Origin: Meghimatium bilineatum
Lineage: Eukaryota; Mollusca; Gastropoda; Stylommatophora; Philomycidae
Length of the DNA stretch: 64,000 bases
Assembly: GCA_034231615.1 (NCBI GenBank)
Contig: CM067309.1
Location: forward strand, 24,011,965-24,075,964
Reading direction: 5' to 3'
A program made the position numbers and the translations under genes. Positions 11,101-23,366 of this stretch are shown one piece after another. Positions within the stretch are counted from its first letter, which is position 1; every line of letters begins with the position of its first letter. The notes beneath the pieces were generated by a model. The model was not told where the DNA came from. It was given only the letters and a program-made list of their open reading frames with translations, and did no database searches.

Positions 11101-11890
11101 GAGGGAAATATTAACACAAGATGTAATACACACATAATGTTTCAAGCTGTATCCTGTCCGGCTACCTAACTCTGGCAGGTACAGACAGCAGGTGTCTTAC
11201 TTAGGTTTAGTAATTACAACTCTTATGGTAAGGTACACACCTGCAACCGTGGATGTTAGTTCAACTGGGTTATATCAAGGCTTCTTACCATAAAAATATT
11301 AGGAATATTGTGGTTGGGCATAAAGCAAACGTCGACGTATATATTGACGTAGTCTCAAAACCTACTTTGACGTTGAGAAAGACGGTTTACTGTCGCCTAT
11401 CGGTGAAAATTCCAAATATGAAGATGGTCATTTCATCAAGGCTATAGTTACGCTTTCAGTAAGGGGGGGGGGGTGTGTCGTGTGGGAGGAGGGTGTTACT
11501 TAGAACAGGTACTAGCCAGTTTTTGTGTGTGTAAGTTGCACTATTTTTGGGGGAAATGCGATGACTCTGCTTTTTTACAAAAAATCGCTAAAGGACGGGA
11601 CTTAGCATCTTTTGGTTATGTTCCTATAATTAAATCACATGTTCTGATTTGCTACGCCGGGAGTTGGTAGAGGGGGGCGAGTTGTTCAACCCCCACAGCT
11701 CCCCTTATCTACGTGCGTGCCCTATGCATTAACATATAATGAGTCATAATTCACTTTATAAAACTATTTTGCAAGGAATACTCGAGGGTAGAAGGAGATG
11801 AGAAAATCCTGGATTCTTTCATCACTGCGTATTTTCCTGTTAAGGAGTGCAGGGAAGTTTTTAGTCTGTGGAAATAAAGGCCGCTTTGCC
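11101..11890. other. Spacer, no gene seen
   Basis: Contains a poly-G run near 11463-11471 and the dispersed block at 11263-11305 shared with about 6100-6140. Small frames lack domains. Confidence 0.5.
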
Positions 11891-12036
11891 ATAGCTGTAG
11901 CCGCGACGTGTACAGGAAGAATTTTTATTGCACCTCCGAAAGACAAAAATCCTTGTCCCAACCGCGGATTTAACCCGGGACCTCAGGAAACTGAGGCCGG
12001 CGTACTAGTCGTACGGCCACGCGCTCCACTGGATTG
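11890..12036 (-). mobile_element. tRNA-related SINE-like element
   Basis: On the minus strand, an A-box-like GGCCGTACGACTAGTACG is followed by a CCTCA/TGAGG hairpin and GTCCCGGGTTAAATCC. GGTTAAATCC at 11966-11976 resembles the RNA polymerase III B box (GGTTCRANNCC). The spacing is tRNA-like but the arms do not pair well enough for a functional tRNA. A non-tRNA body follows. A SINE or old tRNA-derived repeat fits best. Confidence 0.55.
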
Positions 12037-12654
12037 ATAATAGCAAAGTATGGTCTTTGAATGGTGATTATTTTTTCCACACTCCTACAAATGGAGAGGA
12101 TAGAGTTTTTTGGAGGCTTTTCTGTGCTGATGTCTCCATTGTGACACCTCTACGACCATGACGAGTTATGGTTCTTATAATTATGTGCTTTAACACATTG
12201 AATCAGCGTTTCTTTCACGTAGGGTTTTTTTTTTTAATCAAGCAATGAATAATATTTAAAGTATATCACAGTTTAAATTTGACAACATGGCGCTTAAATA
12301 ATAAGTCAACTTTTGTTTAAAATTTTACCTCAGCAGACTAGAATCAGGAGCAATATATGACACCGGAAGCCCTTACATCTCTTAAATCACCCAATGATTG
12401 CTCATCTGGCACGTGTTACCGCAAGAAACGGCGATCATCAAATTTTCCCGCTCATCAAATTTCTCATCAGCCACAGATTGTCCTAATTTTGTGTTCACAG
12501 AACCTTAATCATCAAATGGTTAGTTCTATTTTTATCCTGGCCGTGATTTATACACATCTTGTTTTTATACTTCTATATGTATACACATCTTGTTTTTATA
12601 CTTCTATATTTATACACATCTTGTTTTTGAGAGGAGAATGTCAACAATAGTGTT
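12037..12654. other. Spacer, no gene seen
   Basis: Includes about three copies of a 29-bp repeat (CACATCTTGTTTTTATACTT) at 12550-12628. No coding signal. Confidence 0.6.
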
Positions 12655-12875
12655 TACATAACAGACATCAGCAGACTACTATCAGACAGCATACCACATG
12701 AAGATATGCTACACAGACATATTAAAGGCAGACGTAGAGGCCGACCACGAAAACGACCGATCACCTAAAAATAATAGAGGTGACAAATTCCACAATATAA
12801 TCAGCACAGACGAAGGAAATCTACAGAAAGCTCTTCTGTCCATGACGCTGAAAGACAACAACGGGTTGGACGAAT
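12655..12875 (+). mobile_element. RTE-1 LINE 3' end
   Basis: Reads ITDISRLLSDSIPHEDMLHR and GRRRGRPRKRPIT, then a frameshifted C-terminus ending DAERQQRVGR. It is contiguous with the GATA array that follows. Same 3' end and junction as at 1090, 6580 and 49975. Confidence 0.85.
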
Positions 12876-13389
<514 letters not shown>

Positions 13390-13934
13390 CGATGCTTATA
13401 ACAGAAAATACTGTTCTCAAATTCGATTGATGTGATGCTGCTGTGTGTACTTCTATGTTTTAATACACCAATTAAATAGTTTTCATTTGAAAGAAAGTTT
13501 CTATAAATTTAAAGTAAAAATAACGTATATTTGTAGGATGTTTGTGGATTTCTCTTTAACCACAAATTTTTGAAAATTACGCCCGAAATGAACATTTTGG
13601 TAAAAAATGGACAACCTCTTAGTGATCATGATTTTGAAGATGACCCTGGTTAGTAATTACACTCCAGCTAAAGCATAAAATATGTTGAATTCATTTTTTG
13701 TAATCTTTCAGAACAAATGTGTCTTCAAATCAACACTTTTAAGTGTAACTGTAATTTTGAAGTCATTCTCCAACAGAGACAGACTTGAGACACTTGATAA
13801 CTTCTCTTCTTTATGCAGCAAACGGACATAAGATGGAGATACAACAAAAGAAATGTATATCACTATTGCGTTGGCATCAAGTGCAATCAACCACATAACA
13901 AACATCGGGAAATAAAAAACAATAATTAAATATA
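13390..13934. other. Spacer, no gene seen
   Basis: AT-rich sequence with no conserved frame. A 101-codon minus-strand frame at 13708-14013 overlaps the next LINE piece and shows no domain. Confidence 0.6.
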
Positions 13935-14304
13935 CCAAACCAAGGCTGTTCAATTCCCGTATTAACTTATGGTTGCGAAATTTGAACAATAACAGAATAA
14001 GGGGTGCAAACAATTAAATTCATTTGAAAATAAATGTTCTAGAAAATTTAAATATTTTTTAGAAATAATTCAATTCAAACAAGAAAGTAAGATAAGACAC
14101 CAAACAGCAATAAATTTCTACAACAATAAAAAGAAAACGATGGCTATATCGGACGTGTACTTAAAATGAATTAAGACAGACTACCACTTCAAGCATTTAA
14201 AAAAAGGATAGCAGATGACAACAAAAAAATGCGGAAGACCAAGAGAATGTATTCGTAGAACAACCATCACAGAAGGAATGACTGTCTGACTTAAGAAAAT
14301 GCAG
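13935..14304 (+). mobile_element. LINE C-terminal fragment (same type as 21655-22235)
   Basis: Stop-rich but readable: PVLTYGCEIWTITEQ-like, LNSFENKCSRK, then RWLYRTC and GRPRECIRRTTITEGM. The FENKC and GRPRE..RRTI landmarks match the better-preserved copy at 21655-22235 minus. It runs directly into the 28-bp array. Confidence 0.75.
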
Positions 14305-14894
14305 GAATTACAATAGCATAACATCTCTGGAACAATTACAATAGTATCACATCTCTGGAACAATTACAATAGTATCACATCTCTGGAACAATTACAATAG
14401 TATCACATCTCTGGAACAATTACAATAGTATCACATCTCTGGAACAATTACAATAGTATCACATCTCTGGAACAATTACAATAGCATAACATCTCTGGAA
14501 CAATTACAATAGTATCACATCTCTGGAACAATTACAATAGTATCACATCTCTGGAACAATTACAATAGTATCACATCTCAGCAACAATTACAATAGTATC
14601 ACATCTCAGCAACAATTACAATAGTATCACATCTCTGTAACAATTACAATAGTAACACATCTCTGTAACAATTATAATAGTATCACATATCTGGAACAAT
14701 TACTATAGCATCACATCTATGGAATAATTACAATAGTATCACATCTCAGCAACAATTACAATAGTATCACATCTCTGGAACAATTACAATAGTATCACAT
14801 CTCTGGAACAATTATAATAGTATCACATCTCTGGAACAATTACAATAGTATCACATCTCTGGAACAATCACAATAGTATCACATCTCTGGAACT
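14305..14894. repeat. 28-bp minisatellite, about 21 copies
   Basis: Units contain CATCTCTGGAACAATTACAA. The first unit (with GCATAAC instead of GTATCAC) is fused to the 3' part of the LINE fragment at 13935-14304, so the seed may be LINE 3' sequence. A run of near-identical copies sits next to more diverged ones (CAGCAACAATT, CTGTAACAATT). Confidence 0.93.
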
Positions 14895-15702
14895 GGAGCT
14901 GTCTGGTTTCTTCTACTCTATGAGTATTCGGCGCTAAAGAAACATAGAACTGAACATAAAAGTATCGGGTACTAACAGTGATATAATTCCAAGACATTGC
15001 ATTCAAATATGTTTTGAAGTTGAAACTATTTAGAAACGGCATATACATGCGTCTAAGGATATATTAAACGGTGAACTCCGGTAAAACCGATATGAAGAAA
15101 CAGATTCAGTATAAAAAAGATAACAGAAAAATTATGGGTAAAAATGTCTAGCAATGGACATGTATTACTCCTACATGAGTGATTTTCATGTGAAAAAACT
15201 TTCAAAAAATAGAAAATATCTTAATGTAGCCAAAATAGCCCAATTTAGCGAGGAAAAGGCCACCTTGGCAAGTGTGGGCAGCCATATTGATCTTTGATAA
15301 AATATGTAGAATCTGGCACAGACATGAAACAATGATTCATCTGTTCTTTGCGGGTTACTCGAATCCAGTGTATGTTGTATGTGAATTAACAATGTAGAAA
15401 CATCAACTCATCTGTCTGTGCAAGCAAGCGGAACAATATTTGCTAACAGGACACACCCACAAAAACATATATAAAATATAAATAATAAATCTGCGCACCT
15501 GTTCCACAACATTTTTTACTCACCCCAGATCAAATCTTACCCTCACGGTGTGCACATCCGTAGTTATGCTATGACTAGTCACTTGACCACCTAACAGGAC
15601 TCGGTTTGAGTTCATTCATCAAATCTATGCAGTTACTAATATTCTGGTATGGTAAAGTTTTCAGCAAGTATACGCCAAGAAAACGTTTTTTTCTATTTAT
15701 GT
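14895..15702. other. Spacer, no gene seen
   Basis: No recognisable coding or repeat structure beyond short AT-rich runs. Confidence 0.55.
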
Positions 15703-16393
15703 GTAATATGTTTCTATCTGTCTATAATATGTTTCTATCTGTCTATAATATGTTTCTATCTGTCTATAATATGTTTCTATCTGTCTATAATATGTTTCTA
15801 TCTGTCTATAATATGTTTCTATCTGTCTATAATATGTTTCTATCTATAATATGTTTCTATCTGTCTGTAATATGTTTCTATCTGTCTATAATATGTTTCT
15901 TTCTGTCTATAATATATTTCTATCTGAATAAAATATGTTTCTGAATATAATATGTTTCTGTCTATAATATGTTTCTGTCTATAATATTTTTCTATCTGTC
16001 TATAATATGTTTTATATGTCTATAATATGTTTCTATCTGTCTATAATATGTTTCTATCTGTCTATATTATGTTTCTATCTGTCTATAATATTTTTCTACC
16101 TGTCAATAATATGTTTCTATCTGTCTATGATATGTTTCTATCTGTCTATAATATGTTTCTATCTGACTATAATATGTTTCTATCTGACTATAATATGTTT
16201 CTGTCTATAATATGTTTCTATCTGTCTATAATATTTTTCTATCTGTCTTAATATGTTTCTATCTGTCTATAATATTTTTCTATTTGTCTATAATATTTTT
16301 CTATCTATATTTTTCTATCTCTCTATAATATTTTTCTATCTGTCTATAATATGTTTGTATCTGTCTATAATATGTTTCTATCTGTCTATAATG
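15703..16393. repeat. 21-bp minisatellite, about 33 copies
   Basis: Unit TATGTTTCTATCTGTCTATAA-type, i.e. a TCTATCTGTCTA core with ATAATATG. Some units are shortened to 15 bp. The 21-bp period gives open frames on the plus strand, with no domain. Confidence 0.95.
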
Positions 16394-16399
16394 TTTTTA

Positions 16400-16980
16400 C
16401 TTTTGCCGTTAATCATCATGGTGAAAGGGGGGGGGGCATCGAGATGCCTGTTTTTTTATGATTTTGTGTCGTATTGGTCTCGGTCAGCCCGTGTCTGTTA
16501 AAGGTTTCTGTGATTATCACCCCTAACCCCCCATCCAGTTCTTGGTCTTCCTCATGTCTTTTAGTCCGATCTTCTGCTGTTGTATGCATGAAGGGCTTCA
16601 TGTGTTGGTTCCATTCTCATGACGTAACCAAACCATCTGATTTGCTGTATTTCGATGTATCTTTACTTGATATGATCTTTATTAATTTCCTGATATTTTT
16701 TTTCCCTTCTGTATCTTCAAGTGGCATTTATAGCTTTCATAAAACATCTCATTTCACACACTAATAGTTTTCACTAGTCTCTTTGTCATTGGCCTTCTTA
16801 ATCTTTGAGACTGGTAACACAGCGTTGGTGTAAAAATGCTGTTTATCATTTGTCGTTGTGTAACCATGCAGATTGTTGTGTATCTGTCGTTGTATATGTC
16901 GAAAATGCTTAATCTCTTTGATTTGTATTTCCTTTACTTGTTCTGTTTTCATTAATTGTCAGAAAGTCTTTGTAGAAGAA
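16400..16980 (-). mobile_element. Degenerate RTE LINE 3' region
   Basis: Minus strand: MKTEQVKEIQIKEIKHFRHI, then QQIRWFGYVMRMEPTHEALH, then GRPRTGWGV and RHGLTETNTTQNH pieces in shifting frames. These are the FGH-box and arginine-rich C-terminus of an RTE-type LINE. It ends in a poly-C run at 16428-16437. Dead copy. Confidence 0.75.
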
Positions 16981-17073
16981 TGTTATAAAACTAAAGAGAT
17001 GGACTGAATACGAAAATCGATACCACGATATCGCAGTGTAGTATGTAGCAGTGATATTTGAGAATAATAGCTG

Positions 17074-17880
17074 TCAATCGCAGGCGATGATGGCAGCTTC
17101 AGACTTGTGATGTTGCATCTCTGGTATGTGTGGTCGTCCGTCGCAGGCGATAAAGACAGTATCAGACTTGTGATGTTGCATCTCTGGTATGTATGGTCGT
17201 CCATCACAGGCGATAAAGACAGTATCAGACTTGTGATGTTGCATCTCTGGTATGTGTGGTCGTCCGTCGCAGGCGATAAAGACAGTATCAGACTTGTGAT
17301 GTTGCATCTCTGGTATGTATGGTCGTCCATCACAGGCGATAAAGACAGTATCAGACTTGTGATGTTGCATCTCTGGTATGTGTGGTCGTCCATCACAGGC
17401 GATAAAGACAGTATCAGACTTGTGATGTTGCATCTCTGGTATGTATGGTCGTCCATCACAGGCGATAAAGACAGTATCAGACTTGTGATGTTGCATCTCT
17501 GGTATGTGTGTTCATCCATCGCAGGCGATAAAGACAGTATCAGACTTGTGATGTTGCATCTCTGGTATGTATGGTCGTCCATCACAGGCGATAAAGACAG
17601 TATCAGACTTGTGATGTTGCATCTCTGGTATGTGTGGTCGTCCATCGCAGGCGATAAAGACAGTATCAGACTTGTGATGTTGCATCTCTGGTATGTATGG
17701 TCGTCCATCACAGGCGATAAAGACAGTATCAGACTTGTGATGTTGCATCTCTGGTATGTGTGGTCGTCCATCGCAGGCGATAAAGACAGTATCAGACTTG
17801 TGATGTTGCATCTCTGGTATGTGTGGTCGTCCATCGCAGGCGATAAAGACAGTATCAGACTTGTGATGTTGCATCTCTCT
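17074..17880. repeat. 63-bp minisatellite with a 126-bp dimer structure, about 13 copies
   Basis: Units contain CAGACTTGTGATGTTGCATC and GGCGATAAAGACAGTATC. A variant pair, GTATGTGTGG versus GTATGTATGG, alternates strictly over the first eleven full copies, and the following CGTCGC/CATCACA variants largely co-vary. This is a higher-order dimer. Because 63 is 3 x 21, frames of 261 codons (plus) and 319 codons (minus) stay open. No domain or start context supports a protein. Confidence 0.95.
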
Positions 17881-17939
17881 GGTGTGAGCTGAGATGAATG
17901 AAATGTCAAGCCCTGATATAGAATTAGGACACCTATCAT

Positions 17940-18080
17940 CAAGATTGCGCATCTGGATGTTTATATATAATCAAGATTGCGCATCTGGATGTTTATATAT
18001 AATCAAGATTGCGCATCTGGATGTTTATATATAATCAAGATTGCGCATCTGGATGTTTATATATAATCAAGATTGCGCAT
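17940..18080. repeat. 32-bp tandem repeat, about 4.4 copies
   Basis: Units read CAAGATTGCGCATCTGGATG followed by TTTATATATAAT. The four full copies are essentially identical, so recent. Confidence 0.95.
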
Positions 18081-18273
18081 CTGTGTGTTTATTGTTCTGC
18101 CTTTTCGTGTAGCAGTTTTTCTTCGTGTCTATATGTCATACTTCCCGAGGACATGCACATTTGCTTGTGTTGCTGCTTCCCTTAACTGTGCAATTAATGG
18201 CGGCATGACAATTACTATATTATTCTAAGATTTGACACATTTTATATGAAGAAATCTTCTTCTTCTTCTTCTC

Positions 18274-18425
18274 GATGAATTGTTAAACATTCTGTCTATA
18301 TTCAGTCTAATATTGGTCATATTTAGAGCGGTTTGTTTCAAGTTATCTAGGGTTCCCTACAACTTGCTTTAAGTTATCTCGGGTTCGCTACTTGTTTTTC
18401 AGAAATGCTCCTGCGGGAATCATTT
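18274..18425 (-). repeat. Dispersed repeat with CTT/GAA end, relative at 34700-34835
   Basis: After a CTTCTTCTTCTTCT run, the segment GATGAATTGTTAAACATTC continues to GCTCCTGCGGGAATC. The copy at 34702-34811 starts GATCAATTGTTAAACATTC and ends GCTCCTGTGGGCAAG. A shorter relative may begin at 37790. A GAA tail on the minus strand suggests a retroposed element. Confidence 0.6.
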
Positions 18426-18659
18426 TGTAGTAGGTGTTTGTGGCTGTGCTGCTGTTTCGCAGAAAGAAACTGTAGAGTCGCTGTGATACTGAATCGTTAA
18501 TTATTATTTAAGACAGCAGTGTTCCGTTCTCAGACGAAATATCCTGACTTCTTCATGTCTATTAAAATGTGCTGATGTTGTCTTGATTCTTGATTAGGAA
18601 CAAGCGTCACAGCACTGGGGGCATTCCTATATATGATCTGCTTGAATTTAATGTTATTG

Positions 18660-19003
18660 TGCTCGTAACTATAGTTTCTGTTGAGGTCTATCTACTGAAG
18701 TCAGCTCGTAACTATAGTCTCTGTTGAGTTCTATCTACTGAAGTCAGCTCGTAATTATAGTCTCTGTTGAGTTCTATCTATTGATGTCAGCTTGTAACTA
18801 TAGTTTCTGTTCAGTTCAATCTACTGAAGTCAGCTCGTAACTATAGTCTCTGTTGAGTTTTATCTACTGAAGTCAGCTCGTAACTATAGTTTCTATTTAG
18901 TTCTATCTACTGAAGTCAGCTCGTAAATATAGTTTTTGTTCAGTTCTATCTACTGAAGTCAGCTCGTAACTATAGTTTCTATTGAGTTCTATCTACTGAA
19001 GTC
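18660..19003. repeat. 43-bp minisatellite, 8 copies
   Basis: Units contain AGCTCGTAACTATAGTCTCT and ATCTACTGAAGTC. Copies start at about 18661, 18704 and on at 43-bp steps, with point changes only. Confidence 0.93.
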
Positions 19004-19240
19004 ACATACACTGCTTGAGTAGAGACTTTACTTCCATGAAACTTTAAGTTACGCATGTCTGAGAGAGGTTTACTCCTGTTTTTACCAATTTGTCTGATTT
19101 GTCGTTACCAGGAATACCATGGAGCTGGTATCCATTGTAGCACTAATGCAGTTTTTATGGATAATAATTCGAAGATATTATTTTCTGATGTTGTGAATGA
19201 GTTTAACTTTTTTTATGTATTTGTATTTTGGATGGCTTGT

Positions 19241-19370
19241 GAAACTAATTTGGGATCACTAGGGTGCAAAGGATACTACATTGCTCTCGTGTGGTCTCAG
19301 GGTTAGCAGGCAATCAAGATACTAAAAGCACTTCCTCTTATTGCACTTTGGAAACAGACTGCTTCAAAGC
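19241..19370 (+). repeat. Dispersed direct repeat, copy 1 (pair with 21191-21323)
   Basis: TTTGGGATCACTAGGGTGCA through GGAAACAGACTGCTTCAAAG recurs at 21191-21323 with roughly 90 percent apparent identity. The intervening matches include CAATCAAGATACTAAAAGCA. I do not recognise the family. Confidence 0.8.
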
Positions 19371-21190
19371 TAGGGAGAAGTAGCCTGGATAATGCTTTAG
19401 GGATCGTGTTCTGGTAGTGCAGATTGAGAAGGAAGGAGATTTTATTCTATAAGACACACACGATTCCTGAATGGCTCATCTCGGTCACTACAGCTAAAAC
19501 ACTGTTGCATCAGTCTAATACAGCGTCTGGCCTGATCTGAACAGGCTATCATGTCTCAAGTTCATGAACATCCAGAATCATCATTAAGTCTCTAGAGAAG
19601 TAAGGCAAACATATTAAGTTCAGTGATAAGGTAGTACAGTGCTACTACAGCGCTACCACAGAGCAGCGCCATGTGCAAACAGAATGGAAGAATCATGAGC
19701 ACGTTTTCTGCTAAAATGTAAGGCTAACACTTTGAGTAAAATGAGAGGGCCACACAGCCTTAGTAGATGGCTCTATGTGCAAATAAAATGGAGGAAAATC
19801 GATATGGTAATCGTAACTAAAGAAATGAAGAAGCTCGAGAACAAGCTTCTATTGATTCCAAGAAAAATGTAGAAAAGTAGAAGCAGGAAATATCTCCTAG
19901 TGTCCCTAAATATGTGTAGGAGCTCAGACTTAGACACGATGTTCACACTGTCGGTAAATGAATCCTCGGATAAGAATGCAAACTAACCTGAGCCAACGCT
20001 ACTTTCGAGTGTTTCTTGTACTAGAACCATGCACACAGACGAGAAAAGGTTCAGTACCCGAGGGCACAGAAACAATGAGTAATTAAGCGAGACAAGTTCA
20101 CAAGCAGCGGAAAACCTCCTGCGAGATAGATGTAGTCGAGCAAAGTCTAAATCACTGATCACCGCTTCCACGGATTTTGCCACCCAGGGACATGTTGTGG
20201 CCTGTAAAACCCAAGGGCACAGTGGATGAGCAACCGTCATTACGTAGAATTAATACACATTCTTCGACTGGTTAGTGATAGGAAGGGTATCACAGACTAA
20301 GAAAGGTCACGTGAATTAAAAGCATGTAGAAAACGAATGTTCTGAGCCAGAAAGCGCAATATAATGCAGCTCTGCTATCAAACCAGTAGCTCAAGTTACT
20401 TTGTGGAAATCACACGAACTTCCGTGTTGGTTACCAAAGAGCGAACGCAGAAGAAGAAGAAGAAGAATCAATGAAGATGCGATTTCAGGGAGAAATAATA
20501 ACCGATGACAGATACTAAAACTTGGCACATTTTATACGAAGCGATAATAATAACTTTAGATCGGTGCTCAATTAAATCAGAGTAACGTTTCAAGTATGGC
20601 TCTCGCCCACGTGATATTTTAGTTATCTCTAATACGAATATGTCGAGTACCATCAATGACCAACCGGAAACTGAAAAAATTTAATCAGAAGTCCCGCGTA
20701 ATCACTGCAGTGGTAGTGTAACTGAACCACAATCTCGTGAATTATCCCAACCCCAGCTCATGTCAATGTCTGGGATCCCATCTTATTCTGGTTCTGAAAT
20801 ATTAAACTTGCCGACGGCTGGAAGAGGACCAGTTCCAATTGCAACTTCAAATTTGTTTTGTTCGCGTGCTTGCTATTTCACGATGTGACAGCTTCAAGCT
20901 GTCGAAATGAGCCCCAAGTTCCCGTGTGTTGCCGATATTACTATTCGATGTCTTGGTCATGATTTTGGTAGCTTAACGGAGAAATTGTCTAACGTGTAGT
21001 TACACTTGACACTGGAAACACATGCAGTTGAAGTGACTCATTTCCTTTGGTAGCGACCTCACAATACTTAAATTGAACGTGTCAATCTGATATGATTCCT
21101 TCTCTTGCTTGTTATCTTTTTCATTCTTATTCAGAGAAGGAAACAAGTACTTGTTTATGGAAACACGTTCGTCTTTTTTTGTTTGTTTTT
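19371..21190. other. Longest stretch without gene or strong repeat
   Basis: About 1.8 kb with ordinary base composition and no conserved frame. There is a (GAA)n run at 20448-20466. It lies between the two copies of a 130-bp dispersed repeat, so it could be the inside of an unrecognised element. I could not find transposase, gag or polymerase motifs in it. Confidence 0.45.
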
Positions 21191-21323
21191 AAACCTCATT
21201 TGGGATCACTGGGGTGTAAAAGATACTTCATGGCATTGCTCTCGTGTCGACTCAAGTTAGCGGGCAATCAAGATACTAAAAGCACCTCCTCTTATTGCAT
21301 TTTGGAAACAGACTGCTTTAAAG
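21191..21323 (+). repeat. Dispersed direct repeat, copy 2
   Basis: Same orientation as 19241-19370, about 1.95 kb away. See that entry for the shared landmarks. Confidence 0.8.
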
Positions 21324-21654
21324 TACTACACCTAATATACTTAACTGGGAGAATAAAGTGTGACCACGCCATGGTGTTCTTCCAGTTTGTATTTCAACTG
21401 TGAATCGTCAACTATGAGCCAAACACATCATTGTATCTTCAAAACATATTCAACCCTGAAAATGTGCAATCCAGAAACGCTTCAATCCAGAAAATGTGCA
21501 TTTCAGAAACGTTTCAACAACAGAATATTTGCGCTACAGAGAATAGAATAACAGTTCTTGCACTTATAATTCATAACATCATCAACAAAATAGAATTTGT
21601 CTAAAGCAGATGATAAATCGAAAACAAAGTTTATACACGTTTTACTCATTAATT

Positions 21655-22235
21655 TATTCATTTTCCTTTTCGTGCTGACGTTTAGCGCATAGGGCAGAGG
21701 TCAGATCTCTCCAATTCTGCCTGTTCAAAGCTATTCTGTGCATTTCTTGAACAGTATGAATATTGATTGTTTTACTTTCTCTAAGTATTGTTCTTCTGAG
21801 TGTTTCTTTTGGTCTACCCCTGGCTCGTTTGCCTGTAGGTATCCATTCAAGAGATTGGTGCTGTATTCTGTTTATGTCTGCGAGTAGGACATGCCCGATG
21901 TAGGACCAACGGCGTTTTCTAATAACATCTGTGATGAAATTTTGATGTGTCTCTTCTCTGATTTTATCATTCGATTTGAATTCACTCCAATGGATGTTAG
22001 CTATCCTACGAAAACATTTGTTCTCGAAACACAATAATTTATTTTATGAAGATTGGAGCTTATCCAACTCTCACATCCATGTGATAGCACTAGAATAACG
22101 CGGGAATTAAATAAGAGCATTTTAATGCGTGTGCTGATTGACTTTGCCCTACAGATATTAGACAGTCTATCAAAGGCACTTGATGCTAGTGCAATATGAG
22201 TTGTATTTTCTGCCATGACATAACCATCGAGTGTT
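21655..22235 (-). mobile_element. LINE C-terminal region, two frames
   Basis: Minus strand: HIALASSAFDRLSNICRAKS, ISTRIKMLLFNSRVILVL and SHGCESWISSNLHKINY. A frameshift follows near 22030, then FENKCFRRIANIHWSEFKSN, IRKRRWSYIGHVLLADINRI, GKRARGRPKETLRRTILRES and NRQNWRDLTSALCAKRQHE. This is the YGCESW-to-end segment of a non-LTR retrotransposon, well preserved apart from one frameshift. RT catalytic motifs are absent, so it is 5' truncated. Confidence 0.88.
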
Positions 22236-22344
22236 AATTGGTTTTATTCAATGGAAGTTATATTTTAAAACAATGTATACAAAACATAGAACATGGTAAT
22301 AAAGTTGTGCTAATCACTGGAAACACACATACGAACACACATAA

Positions 22345-22372
22345 ATCGATGTTTCGGCCTTTATCAAGACTA
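22345..22372 (-). other. Hammerhead-like core, possible Penelope-element relic
   Basis: The minus strand reads CTTGATAAAGGCCGAAAC (22351-22368). It resembles the hammerhead ribozyme core CTGATGA-stem-GAAAC carried by Penelope-like element terminal repeats, with one inserted T and one G-to-A change. GGCC could close the short stem. No PLE reverse transcriptase or GIY-YIG domain lies nearby, so at best it is a decayed remnant. Confidence 0.3.
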
Positions 22373-22378
22373 CATGCA

Positions 22379-22521
22379 CAATAACAAAAAAATGACGAGC
22401 AAGAACTGCACTTTTGACTTTCATATGGCAAAATTTCAAAATAAATTCAAGTCATTTTCACGTTTTGCTCTGTCATGTGAACGTCAATAGTGACGTTCTT
22501 GCTCGTCATATTTTTGTTGTG
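22379..22521. mobile_element. Foldback sequence with 32-bp arms
   Basis: AATGACGAGCAAGAACTGCAC (left, from 22391) pairs with GTGACGTTCTTGCTCGTCAT (right, 22490-22509), and the flanking A- and T-rich bases extend both arms. A 78-bp loop lies between. It is a small MITE-like hairpin with no coding capacity. Confidence 0.6.
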
Positions 22522-22904
22522 TATCAGATTATGCACCCCGAGTAGTCGACGCAAAAACGGTTCTGTCTGTCATTGTCTCATTTTGGCTTCCTCAATCTCC
22601 GATCAGTGTGGCAATATGAGCTTTTTCCAAGTATGTAGTATGAAGTGACTAAGGAAAGTTGGGAGATAGGCTGGCAACCTGTCATCTGTGAAAAAAGTCA
22701 TCAACATCACATCTTGTCTCAATTTCTTCCTTATGTCTTCTATCAAATAATCTCCATGGACGACTAAGACACGCAAGCTAGTGGACGTTGCACATTTGTC
22801 ATTTAGTATCAGACGTCTAGGTGATCGGCAATGATAGATATGTCATCACTACTCATGGGTCAACAAATCTGACAGAAGAATGATGAGACAGTTGGCCCAG
22901 AACT

Positions 22905-23200
22905 GTGTACTGTGTTCACCTGACGGGATGTGGTAATCTTAGGATACTGACATAATTGTGTACTGTGCTCCTGGCAGGATGTGGTAATCCTGGGATACTG
23001 ACAAAACTGTGTACTGTGCTTCTGACAGGATGTGGTAATCCTGGGATACTGACAGAAGTATGTGCTGTGCTCCTAGCAGGATGTAGTAATCCTGGGATAC
23101 TGACAGAAGTGTATGATGTGCACCTGGCAGGATGTGGTAATCCTGGGATACTGACAGAAGTGTGTGATGTGCACCTGGCAGGATGTGGTAATCCTGGCGA
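22905..23200. repeat. 51-bp minisatellite, about 6 copies
   Basis: Units contain GGATGTGGTAATCCTGGGAT and ACTGACAGAAGTGTG. The period is 51 bp, so frames stay open on both strands. Not coding by any domain evidence. Confidence 0.93.
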
Positions 23201-23366
23201 TCTGAAAAGATTTTCATTATTGGGGACTAAACATGCATCTATAATCTCCCCCTCCCATTTTTTTTACACACCCATGTCTTTGAGAGCACTTATCTGAGTC
23301 CGAGTGTCACCTCAGTTACGCAACATATAAGACGATAAAGTGTTTTTGTTAGACAGGATATATGCT

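Noticed and set aside
16983-17942. 319-codon minus frame and 261-codon plus frame
   Set aside because: Product of the 63-bp array, whose period is a multiple of three. No domain, splice or start evidence.
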